64,000 bases of DNA, taken from Cafeteria roenbergensis (taxonomy: Eukaryota > Sar > Bigyra > Bicosoecida > Cafeteriaceae). The position numbers and the translations under genes are program-made. Numbering within the stretch: the stretch's first letter is position 1; the number at the start of each line of letters is the position of its first letter. A model generated the notes under the pieces. That model ran no database searches and was not told the origin of the DNA. It worked only from the letters and a program-made list of their open reading frames with translations. The stretch spans positions 495,909 through 559,908 of the forward strand of contig VLTN01000018.1 in NCBI GenBank assembly GCA_008330645.1, read 5' to 3'. Of the stretch, positions 49,737 through 57,915 are shown piece by piece.

Positions 49737-50290
49737 GACGCCCGGCTGCTTGCGTGAGCGTGCGCTCGAGCCCCCGCCTCCCGGTCTCTCTGTGTGTCTG
49801 TCTGTCTGCCTGTCTGTGTGCGTGTCTGTGTTTGCGTGCACATGTGTGTTTATGTGTGTGCGTGTGCTTACGTGTTTGAATGCCGAGGGCCGCTCGCCAG
49901 CACGCGCGGTTGACGCGCCAAGCCAGTGCGACGTGCTCGCCGCGTTCCTCCCAATTGCCCTGCCGGACACCACGCCACGGACGATATCCAGGCATGCCGC
50001 ACCCACCAGAAGCAGACAGCGCGCGAGCGCGCCCGCTCGCTGCATGAGCCCCCTCGGCAGACTCCGCGACTGAGCACAGCGCTCTGCCCGCCGCTGCTGA
50101 CGATTAGAACAAACCGCCGCTGACCTGGCCACAACTGCTGCTGCAGCACCTCCGTCCATTCGTCCGCTCATCGGCCTACCTGGGTGCCTCTCCCTGGGTG
50201 AAGAGCTTGCCCAGGCCCACTCGGCTGTCGTCGTCACCGCCCGCGGGTGGCACTGCGGTTCCCGGTCGGGCTTTGAGCATTTCTTGAAAC
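49737..50290. other. Spacer, 554 bp, with TG-rich tract
   Basis: This lies between POLD1 and the BCAS3-like gene on the same strand. A long TG/TCTG tract occupies about 49781-49880. The remainder has no visible gene and should contain the downstream promoter. Confidence 0.5.
49781..49880 (+). repeat. TG/TCTG-rich simple repeat downstream of POLD1
   Basis: About 100 bp are almost entirely T and G with some C (TGTGTCTGTCTGCCTG-like). It starts about 45 bp after the POLD1 stop. It could be a microsatellite, a GU-rich 3'-end processing element, or both. Confidence 0.8.
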
Positions 50291-53047
50291 ATGTCCGTGT
50301 GGAGCGCGCGCCTCGACTGCCTGGTCCAGGGCACGGGCCCCGGCGGAGAAGCGGCACTGGTCCTGACGATAGCTGGCTCGTTCGGGTTTCGGGCCTTCCA
50401 GGTGGAGCAGGGCGGCCGCCGATTCGACCCGATCGCGGAGTGGGAGCACCCGACGCTGCTTGCGACTGCCGTCCAGTGGAGCCGAGGGCCAGCGCACGGC
50501 CCGGCCGGCTCTGGCGCCCCGGACGTGGCATGGCTGCTGGTCCCGGCTCGTGGAACGTCTCCTGACGGAACGGAGCGGGAGCTTCGGCCCACGGACGTGT
50601 GGATGTGGTCGCTCAAGGCGGGAGCCCTCGAGCGGTTCCTGTGCTTCGGCGCGCCGGTGACTGCAATCCAGCGGGTGCCCGGGCCGATGCGCAGCGACGC
50701 CAGAATCGCAATTTGTCTTCCCGGCGAGGTGTTTGTGTTCGAGGGCCGCAAACTGCAGCACCGGTTCGGCGTGGCGTGTTGCCCGTCGCCTGCAGAGGAA
50801 CGCGATCGGCAGCGCGAGGCGGCGGCGCGCGCCGCAGCAGCGGGGTCGTCGTGGGGGCCGCCGGACCTGAGCGCGTGGCGGCCTGCCGCGGCCCTCTCCG
50901 GGCGGTTCCTCGCGGTGGCAGCGGCTGACGCGGCGCCGGAGCAGACTGAGGCGGCCGCCAAGGCGGCGCGGTCCGTCGAGCCGGCTGGCTTGTCGCTTCG
51001 CGCCGTGGCTCGTGACGCCGCGGTGGGCCTTTTGCGGCTGGGCGACACCGTTGACAGCGCAGGGCGGATCGCGTCTGCCGCTGGCTGGGCCGCGGTGGAC
51101 CGGGCCCGAGCGGCGGCGCACGCTGCGCTGGACCCCGCTGCGGGCGCTGCGAGTGACGCGCGGCCCCGGATGCCGCAAGCTGCTCCAGAGCTGCGCCGCG
51201 CCGCCGCAGGAATGCGTCCGCCCGACCGCTGGCAGACTCTGCTGTCGGCGCTTGCGGGCGCAGCAGCCGAGGCCGACGCCGCCGCCGCGGCGGGCGGGGG
51301 ACAGGGCTCCGTGGCAGTGGTTGACCTGGAGTCGGCGCGGGTGGTCGCGCACTGGAAGGCGGTCGCCCCAGGCCAGACACTTGCTGCAGTGGCCCTCTCG
51401 GCGACGGGCAGCGCCCTGGCCACCGCGAGCGGCTCGGGTCAGCTCGTCCAGCTGTGGCGCGTGCTGCCCCCGTCCGCGGCGTTCGGCCCGCTTCTGGCCA
51501 GTTCGGCAGTGGGCCCGTCGCACAGACTCCTGGCTGTGCTGGACAGGGGCCTCCAGCCCTCGCCGGTGCGCGCGCTGTGTCTCGCGGCCGACGCGTCGCT
51601 GGTGGCCTGCGCCACGCTGCGCGACACCTTGCACGTGTGGGCGCCTGGCGCGAGGGCCCTGTCCCTCCGCGGGGAGCCGGGAGGGGCGGTGGGCGACGAC
51701 GCCGGGCCCAGCCTCGCCTTCGTGGGCGGGCTGGCTGGCGACGGGAAGGAGGTCCCGGCCGGGCACCAGGAGGCCGCAGACGGCGAAGGCGGGGAGAGAG
51801 GATGGCCCGCCGGCCGAGGCCCAGCGGGGGGCGGGGGCACGGACGCCCGGCGGGCGCCGTCTGCGCGCGAGGCGGGCGTCGCGCAGGATGTGGTGGTGGC
51901 CGACGTGGCGGCGACTGCCTTCGGCTGGCGAGCTGCGCAGCGGCGGCGCGGGGCCGCGGACGAGGGCGGGGATGCTGCGGCCAGGGAGGGCGGCTCGGAG
52001 GCCGGCAGCAGCGTGGCCAGCAGCGCCAGGTCCGCCTCGCCGTTGCAGTCGTCGGCGCAGGCCGGGGCTGAGGAGACGGCGCGGCGCCCTGCGACGACGG
52101 CGCGCGTGCACACCAAGGCCGCGCGAGGGCCGAGCGCCTCAGTGCCGGTCATCTCCTCCTTTGCGCGCCTGCCGCTGCAGGGGGTGGAGGCCCTCGCAGC
52201 GCTCGTCAAGGCCGGCGGCGGAGAACCCAGGCTCAAGCCTGCGCCGCAAACGGGGGCTCCCGTCACGCGCGGTGACGTTGTCGCAGTCTCGCTGTGGGAC
52301 CGCACGCACGCCGGCAGCGGTCGGGATGTTCTTGTGGCGGGGACTGGCGCGACGGGAGGCTTGGCTGCTGTCGGACTTGCGCCGGCGGCTTCCTCCGCGG
52401 CCCCAGGGCAAGGCTCGCACGCGGCAAGCGGTGTCAGCGGGAGCACGAGCGGCCCGCCACGCGTCTCGTCAGCATCCGTCATCGCCGCGGGGCTGACGGC
52501 GGTGCTGGGGCGGGCGGGGCTGCAGGCCGAAGAGGCGGTCCCGGTGGCCCGCGCCGTGCCCGTCGCGGACGCCATTGGCTTGGCGCAAGAGCTCGAGGGC
52601 CGGGCGGACGCAGGCGGTGTGGCATGGGGCGGCTGCTCCTCTCGCTGGGCTCAAGCCGCAGCAAGTACCAGCACTGGTCCCAGCGACAGGGCCACAGCTG
52701 GTGCTGGCGCTGGCGCCAGCTTCCTGCCCCGCGATGGCCTGCCGTCGGCCACGGCTGGTGTTGCAGCCAGGCTGCCGGCGATCCCGGCTTCCACAGCGCC
52801 GTGGTACCCGATCCCACCGTGGCAACGCCCCAACGTGCGATTGCGGCGCGCGCAGGGCGAGGCTCGCGGCGCAGCGGGTGCGTGGACACGAGCATTGTCC
52901 CCCGCCGTGCCGAGCCGGACCCTTGAGCTGCCCCTGGCTGCTGTGTTGGGGGCCCCACTCGCAGCCCCGTCCGTTGCTGTCGGAGAGCACAGCAGTGCGC
53001 TCCAGGAGGCGCTCGGTGGCACGCTTGGCTCCCCGACCGAGCGCTAG
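50291..53047 (+). CDS. WD40-type protein, possibly BCAS3/ATG18-like
   Basis: The product has 918 residues. Beta-strand-rich segments in the N-terminal half suggest a propeller: FRAFQVEQGGRRFDPIAEW, VWMWSLKAGALERFLCFG and IAICLPGEVFVFEGR. Near residues 335-455 are VAVVDLESARVVAHWKAV, LSATGSALATASGSGQLVQLWRV and LLAVLDRGLQPSPVRALCLAAD. The last two resemble the BCAS3 and plant ATG18f-h pattern, in which a blade ending in FKI-like text is followed by LRRG and strands. A PROPPIN FRRG motif is not clear (LDRG stands in its place). The second half is Ala/Gly-rich and mostly disordered. BCAS3 proteins act with PHAF1 at phagophores. The start at 50291 (MSVWSARLDCLVQG) sits directly before ordered sequence. 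The WD40 assignment is fairly safe; the subfamily is tentative. Confidence 0.6.
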   Translation: MSVWSARLDCLVQGTGPGGEAALVLTIAGSFGFRAFQVEQGGRRFDPIAEWEHPTLLATAVQWSRGPAHGPAGSGAPDVAWLLVPARGTSPDGTERELRPTDVWMWSLKAGALERFLCFGAPVTAIQRVPGPMRSDARIAICLPGEVFVFEGRKLQHRFGVACCPSPAEERDRQREAAARAAAAGSSWGPPDLSAWRPAAALSGRFLAVAAADAAPEQTEAAAKAARSVEPAGLSLRAVARDAAVGLLRLGDTVDSAGRIASAAGWAAVDRARAAAHAALDPAAGAASDARPRMPQAAPELRRAAAGMRPPDRWQTLLSALAGAAAEADAAAAAGGGQGSVAVVDLESARVVAHWKAVAPGQTLAAVALSATGSALATASGSGQLVQLWRVLPPSAAFGPLLASSAVGPSHRLLAVLDRGLQPSPVRALCLAADASLVACATLRDTLHVWAPGARALSLRGEPGGAVGDDAGPSLAFVGGLAGDGKEVPAGHQEAADGEGGERGWPAGRGPAGGGGTDARRAPSAREAGVAQDVVVADVAATAFGWRAAQRRRGAADEGGDAAAREGGSEAGSSVASSARSASPLQSSAQAGAEETARRPATTARVHTKAARGPSASVPVISSFARLPLQGVEALAALVKAGGGEPRLKPAPQTGAPVTRGDVVAVSLWDRTHAGSGRDVLVAGTGATGGLAAVGLAPAASSAAPGQGSHAASGVSGSTSGPPRVSSASVIAAGLTAVLGRAGLQAEEAVPVARAVPVADAIGLAQELEGRADAGGVAWGGCSSRWAQAAASTSTGPSDRATAGAGAGASFLPRDGLPSATAGVAARLPAIPASTAPWYPIPPWQRPNVRLRRAQGEARGAAGAWTRALSPAVPSRTLELPLAAVLGAPLAAPSVAVGEHSSALQEALGGTLGSPTER

Positions 53048-53292
53048 GCGCGGCGCTGGGGGCCGGTGCCGCCGCGAGGGAGCAGAGGACCTCTACGCAA
53101 TGCTGTGGCGCTCCCTGCCGGATTGGCGGCACGGCTTTGGAACGAGCTCTGGCCAGTCCCGTGCCCCGGGGTTGATGGCGCCATTCGATGCTTCGACGCG
53201 AGCCCGTCCCACGATGGAGGGGAGCCGGCAGAGGCCCCAACGCGCGCCACCTGCAATCGCCTTCCTCGCAACATTGCCAAACACCTCGCACC

Positions 53293-54502
53293 ATGGCAGC
53301 AGCAGCTGCAGCAGCAGCAGCGTCCACCGCCCGCGCAGCTCGCAAAACCATTGTCCTCTTTGACGTGGACGGCACTCTCACTCCGGCACGCAAGGTGAGA
53401 CCGCCCAAGCGTTCCACGTGGACGTGGATGCCAAGTGAAAACGAGCAATCTGGCCGGGCGTGCCCACCTGCGCGTGGCGCCGCGGTGGCATCCTGGCTGC
53501 CGCCAAGGAACCAAGGGGGGAGCCCGGCAGTGGGAGCCTGTCGCGGCAGGGTGCAGCAGGAGCAGGAGCAGCAGTCGTGGGCCTGCAGGCGAGCTTGGCC
53601 TTGGCACCACGGCAACGCGCGCTTCCGATTTCGTTCCTGCGCGCAGGCCGCGACTCCGGAGGTGCTGGCATTCCTGAAGAAGCTCAGGGGGCATGTGTTT
53701 ACTGGCATGGTGGGCGGGTCGGACCTCGCGAAGCAGCGCGAGCAGCTCGGCGAAGACGGTGAGCATGCAAAACGGGAGCCTGCCTCCCACGCCCACCAAT
53801 TGCCTCTTGTCTTTGGCAGCCACGGCCGGCCCTTGGTGGGTATGGTGTTGTAGGTGAGCGCTCAGCAGGCGCTGGCCGTGCGGCAAGGATGCCCGTCCCT
53901 CCGTGTCCTTTCCCCGCCTTGGCGCAGTGGTTGACATGTTCGACTTTGTCTTTCCGGAGAACGGGCTCCGAGCCTTCCGCCAAGGGGAGCTTCTGGCGGA
54001 AGCATCGTTCAAGGACCACCTGGGGGAGGAGAACCTGAAGCGGCTCGTGAACTTCATCCTGTCGTACCTTGCCACCAAGGTGGACTGTCCCGTCAAGCGG
54101 GGCACGTTCATCGAGTTCCGCAAAGGGATGCTCAACGTGTCACCCATTGGCCGCGACTGCTCGCACGACGAGCGCAACGATTTCGAGGCGTGGGACAAGG
54201 AAACTGGGTGCCGAAAGGCAATGGTGGAGGCCCTTCGCGCCGAGTTCCCGGACCTCGGCCTGACCTACTCCATTGGGGGCCAGATCTCCTTTGATGTCTT
54301 CCCGGAGGGGTGGGACAAGACGTACTGCCTCCGCTTCCTGCCCGAGGCCGAGTTCGAAACGGTGCACTTTTTCGGGGACAAGACGTTCCCCGGAGGCAAC
54401 GATCACGAAATCTTTGAGCACGAGCGCGTGGCTGGGCACACGGTGTCCGGCCCGGCGGATACCATGGCTCAATGTGCTGCCATCTTCCCTGAGTGCGCAT
54501 GA
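53293..54502 (+). CDS. PMM: Phosphomannomutase, three exons
   Basis: Exons are 53293-53394, 53647-53758 and 53928-54502. Introns of 252 and 169 bp have GTGAGA/GTGAGC donors and GCGCAG acceptors, in phases 0 and 1. The product has 262 residues. It carries the HAD motif I FDVDGT (23-28; both Asp present), [19 protein letters not shown] across intron 2, [51 protein letters not shown] and [16 protein letters not shown]. It matches PMM1/PMM2 from end to end, slightly longer at the N-terminus because of an Ala run. The enzyme turns mannose-6-phosphate into mannose-1-phosphate for GDP-mannose and N-glycosylation in the cytosol. It is convergent with the UDP-glucuronate decarboxylase gene, another nucleotide-sugar enzyme. 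Confidence 0.95.
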
Positions 54503-54764
54503 CCCACCCTCAATAGCGCTGCCGCCGTTCAAGGCTTGATTGCGCCCGCCGCGCGTGTTTGCATTCCTGTCGGGCCGGGCAGCTCGCGGGACGTGGCTGG
54601 TTTGGCAAGGCACGAACACGGCGCAGCGGTTGTGCCATGCGAGGGAGCGACGGAGCAGAAGCACCGCGCCCAAGCCCAGACAACACACACCGACTCTCAG
54701 GCTTGCGCGCGCGCGGCACGCGGCGCCAGCACGGGGGGCGTGGAATGCGGGGCTGCCGATCGGC

Positions 54765-56272
54765 TCACGCAGACGCAGCGCCGGAGGCAGCTGCTGAGCC
54801 AGCGGTGACCGGGGCGTCTGCCACCACGCGCTCGACCGCCGCATCGTCCGGGTGGTCCTTGGACGGGATGGAGAGGTCGGAGGGAAGCCAGACCCTGTCG
54901 GCGGGGAGCTTGGCGTCTTCGCGGCCGAGAACGCCCTTGAAGTACTCGATGGTAGGCACCAGGCCCTCCTCAAGGCTGACCTTGGGCTGCCAGCCGATCA
55001 CCTCCCGGGCGCGGGCCACGTTGGGGCGGCGCACCATTGGGTCGTCGGTGGGCCGGGGGCGCATCACCACGCCTCCCGCAGAGCCGCACATGGAGGCAAC
55101 CGAGCGGGCAAACTCCTCCACTGTGCGCTCCTGCGGGTTGCCAATGTTCACCGGGTCGTCATAATCGCCCTCCATCAGCGCGATGAGGCCGCGGACCAGG
55201 TCGGACACGTACTGGAAGGAGCGGGTCTGCTTCCCCGTGCCATAAATGGTGAGGGGCTCGCCGCGGAGCGCCTGCATGATGAAGTTGGAGACGACCCGCC
55301 CGTCCAGCGGGTCCATGCGAGGGCCGTAGGTGTTGAAGATGCGAGAGACTCGGACCTGCACCTTGTGCTGCTGCCGGTACGAGAAGCACATCGTCTCGCC
55401 GACGCGCTTGCCCTCGTCGTAGCACGCGCGCGGCCCCCAGGTGTGAACGTTCCCCCAGTAGGACTCGGGCTGCGGGTGGATCTGGGGGTCGCCGTAGATC
55501 TCGGACGTGCTCGTGAAGAGCAGGCGAGCGTTGCAGCGCTTGGCAAGGCCCAGCATGTTCATGCACCCTTGCGTGGAGCACTTGATCGTCTTGATTGGAT
55601 TGGCCTGGTAGTGGGGCGGCGACGCCGGGCAAGCCAGGTGGTAGATCCGAGTCACCTCGACAAAGAACGGGTGCACGACGTCCTGCTGGAAGAACTCAAA
55701 GTTCGGGTGGCCTGCGATTCGCGCCGTCGGAACGCGGGGAGCGTGTGCGCAGAGCCAAGTAGAATCGGCAGCGGCGGGGTGTCGTCAACGCTTGGCAGCC
55801 GCCTCGAGCCTGACCGAACGCCCCCTGAGCCAGCTGCCGCGCTCGCCCGCGAAGGGACGAGCCCCGCGCCGCCCCAATGCCCGGCCTCACCTACCCAGTG
55901 TTCGATGTTCTCCCGGCGACCGGTGAAGAGGTTGTCCAGCACGTACACGATGTGCCCCTGCTGCATCAGCGCGTCGACCAGGTGGGAGCCGACAAAGCCA
56001 GCTCCGCCAGTGACGAGAATGCGCTGCTGCTCCGTCCGCAGCAGCCGGCGAGTTGCAGGGAAGACTTTGTCGCTCGAAGCCTTGGGCATGGCCACGGGCC
56101 CGGCCGAGCGAGACGCAGCCTCCAGCGCCTTGCGGACGGCGGCGTCGAGAGAGGCCTTGTCGGCCTTGCTCCCAGCGTCGGAAAAGAACCGAATCGCCAA
56201 GGCAGTGGCGATGGCAGACGCGGCGGCAGTGCCTGCAATCACGAGTGCGGTACTCGGGGCGGACGAAGCCAT
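54765..56272 (-). CDS. UXS1: UDP-glucuronate decarboxylase (UDP-xylose synthase)
   Basis: Exon 1 is 56272-55891 and exon 2 is 55711-54765. The 179-bp intron has GTGAGG and TCGCAG ends in phase 1; joining gives [18 protein letters not shown]. The product has 442 residues. An N-terminal hydrophobic stretch ([19 protein letters not shown]) is a likely type II anchor for the Golgi, with the enzyme in the lumen. The short-chain dehydrogenase core shows [13 protein letters not shown] (NAD binding), [31 protein letters not shown] (YxxxK), [17 protein letters not shown] and FQYVSDLV. It makes UDP-xylose from UDP-glucuronate for glycan synthesis. The C-terminal 40 residues are an Ala-rich extension. 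It is divergent from ALKBH6. Confidence 0.95.
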
Positions 56273-56422
56273 GGCTCCTGCTCGCGCAGCAGGTGGCTCC
56301 CGAGCGAGGCCGCCGCAACGTCGGCAGAGCCCAGGCGACAGGGTCGAGCAGCACCGTCGAAACAAACACCAAGGGTCGCGCAACGTGATCGCCTACCGCC
56401 TTGTGCGCACAAGCCCGCGGGC
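56273..56422. promoter_or_regulatory. Probable bidirectional promoter, UXS1 / ALKBH6
   Basis: Only 150 bp separate the two head-to-head ATGs, the tightest pair in the window. No recognised element was seen. Confidence 0.4.
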
Positions 56423-57376
56423 ATGGCCCTTGCTCTGGACTTTATGGCCTTGCTTGCGGCCGAGCAGGCGGCGCAACGCAAGCACAGCGCCCCAGCGACG
56501 GCGGCAGGCTCGGCTTCGGCGGCATCGGAATCGCAAGTGGCAGCTGCAGCGGCGGCAACGACGACGACGACGACGATGACGACGACTTCGGCCAGCGTAG
56601 AAGCCCACCCAGCGCTTGGCGAATCGTCTCTGCGCGAACTTGCTGGCGTGGCACGCGGCAGCGGTGCGTCCGGGCCTGCGGGCGAAACGCTGGCCTCGGC
56701 GCCAATGCAAAAAGTGGTTGTTCACAACGAGTTTTTGTCGGCGGCGTGCGAGGCGGACCTGCTCCGGTGCGTGCTGAGCCCTGTATACGAAGCGAGCGGT
56801 AGATGGGTGCGGCTGCGGGGCAGGCGCCTGCTTCAGTTCGGTGGCACGCCAATGCCGGGGCCGCGGCTGCTTGGACGGGAGCCCCTGCCGCCCTGGCTTG
56901 GCGCCGTGGTCGACCGCCTCGTCGCTACAGGTGCGTTTCCCGAAGACAAGCGGCCGAACCATGTCCTGGTGAATGCCTATGGCCCAGGTGAAGGCATTCT
57001 GCCGCACACAGACGGCCCTCTGTACTTTCCGTGTACCGCCACGCTGTCGCTGGGCTCAGACGCTGTGATGCGCTTCGCCCCGCGGGTTCCCTCCGAACTG
57101 GTAGGCACTTCCTCTCAGTCACACCTGGAGGCTGCCAAGAGCTTTGATGCAGGGCTCGCTCGCAGATCGCTCGTGGTCTTCTCCGACGAGGCCTACACCT
57201 CTGCGCTCCATGACGTCGCGGCCGTTGGAGAGCACCGCGTCACCGCGAAATGCCTCAACGCTGCTTCTCTTGGGTGGGCAGAAGGCAGTCTGATCCCGCG
57301 TGCTCCGCTCAGAGTCTCGCTGACCATGCGACACGTCCCTGCTGTCAAAGGTGCGACCAGCCCAAAGGCCCTGTGA
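56423..57376 (+). CDS. ALKBH6: AlkB-family Fe(II)/2-oxoglutarate dioxygenase, ALKBH6-like
   Basis: The product has 317 residues. After a low-complexity N-terminus with a Thr run, the AlkB fold begins at about residue 95 (MQKVVVHNEFLSAACEADLL). ALKBH6 features are clear: RWVRLRGRRLLQFGG, LPPWLGAVVDRL, PNHVLVNAYGPGEGILPHTDGPLYFP and LSLGSDAVM. Iron ligands would be His and Asp of HTDG and a distal His in ALHDVAAV; the 2-oxoglutarate Arg lies in RVSLTMR. All are present, so the enzyme should be active. ALKBH6 is linked to nucleic-acid damage repair; its substrate is still debated. The frame extends upstream through antisense UXS1, but the ATG at 56423 (MALALDFMALL) is the natural start. No intron. 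Confidence 0.88.
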   Translation: MALALDFMALLAAEQAAQRKHSAPATAAGSASAASESQVAAAAAATTTTTTMTTTSASVEAHPALGESSLRELAGVARGSGASGPAGETLASAPMQKVVVHNEFLSAACEADLLRCVLSPVYEASGRWVRLRGRRLLQFGGTPMPGPRLLGREPLPPWLGAVVDRLVATGAFPEDKRPNHVLVNAYGPGEGILPHTDGPLYFPCTATLSLGSDAVMRFAPRVPSELVGTSSQSHLEAAKSFDAGLARRSLVVFSDEAYTSALHDVAAVGEHRVTAKCLNAASLGWAEGSLIPRAPLRVSLTMRHVPAVKGATSPKAL

Positions 57377-57915
57377 TGCGCTGCCGGCGTTGTCATGTTG
57401 CCTCGTGCATCCTTGTCCGCGGTCGTGACTTGGAGCAGTGCGGCGAGGCGCCGGTGTCACTCTTTGCTCCTAGCGGAGCAGCCTCGTTGTCAGCCTCCGA
57501 TGTCGCTCCGAGCGGGCATCGACCAGATCGCTCAGCTCCAGTGTTCAGCGGAGCTGGCCATCGGCGCGAGCGAGATGTTGGGACGAAGCGACATCGGGGG
57601 AGGGAGGAGAGCTGGTATTGGGGCTCGTCGAGCCGCCCCCCAACGTGAATGAGCCGCACTTGGATGTGGGAATGGCGCAGCAGCAGCATGGTCGAGCAGA
57701 ACACTTTCGTGTCCTTTTGTTTTGCGTGATTTGCTTGAGAGGTCTGGCGACGCAGCGCTCTGCCAGAAATAGCAGAGCTATTGCTCTACCGAATGGCAGA
57801 GCTCTGCAGAGGTGACCTTGTGCCAATCAGATCGAAAGCGAACGCAGAGCGAGGCACACGTTGTGACATCGACGCCAGGGTTCCGCCCCGTCAGTGCCTT
57901 TCCAGTCTCGAGCAG
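57377..57915. other. Spacer, 539 bp, visibly lower GC
   Basis: The sequence between ALKBH6 and the convergent ankyrin gene is much less GC-rich than the rest of the window, notably 57650-57830. It holds several GCAGAGCT-like words at 57758-57815, including a perfect 12-bp palindrome at 57796-57807. I see no gene. It may mark the border of an accessory segment. Confidence 0.5.

Noticed and set aside
47784-50531. 915-residue open frame antisense to POLD1
   Set aside because: It covers the polymerase exon on the opposite strand, has no domain motifs, and runs through a TG repeat.
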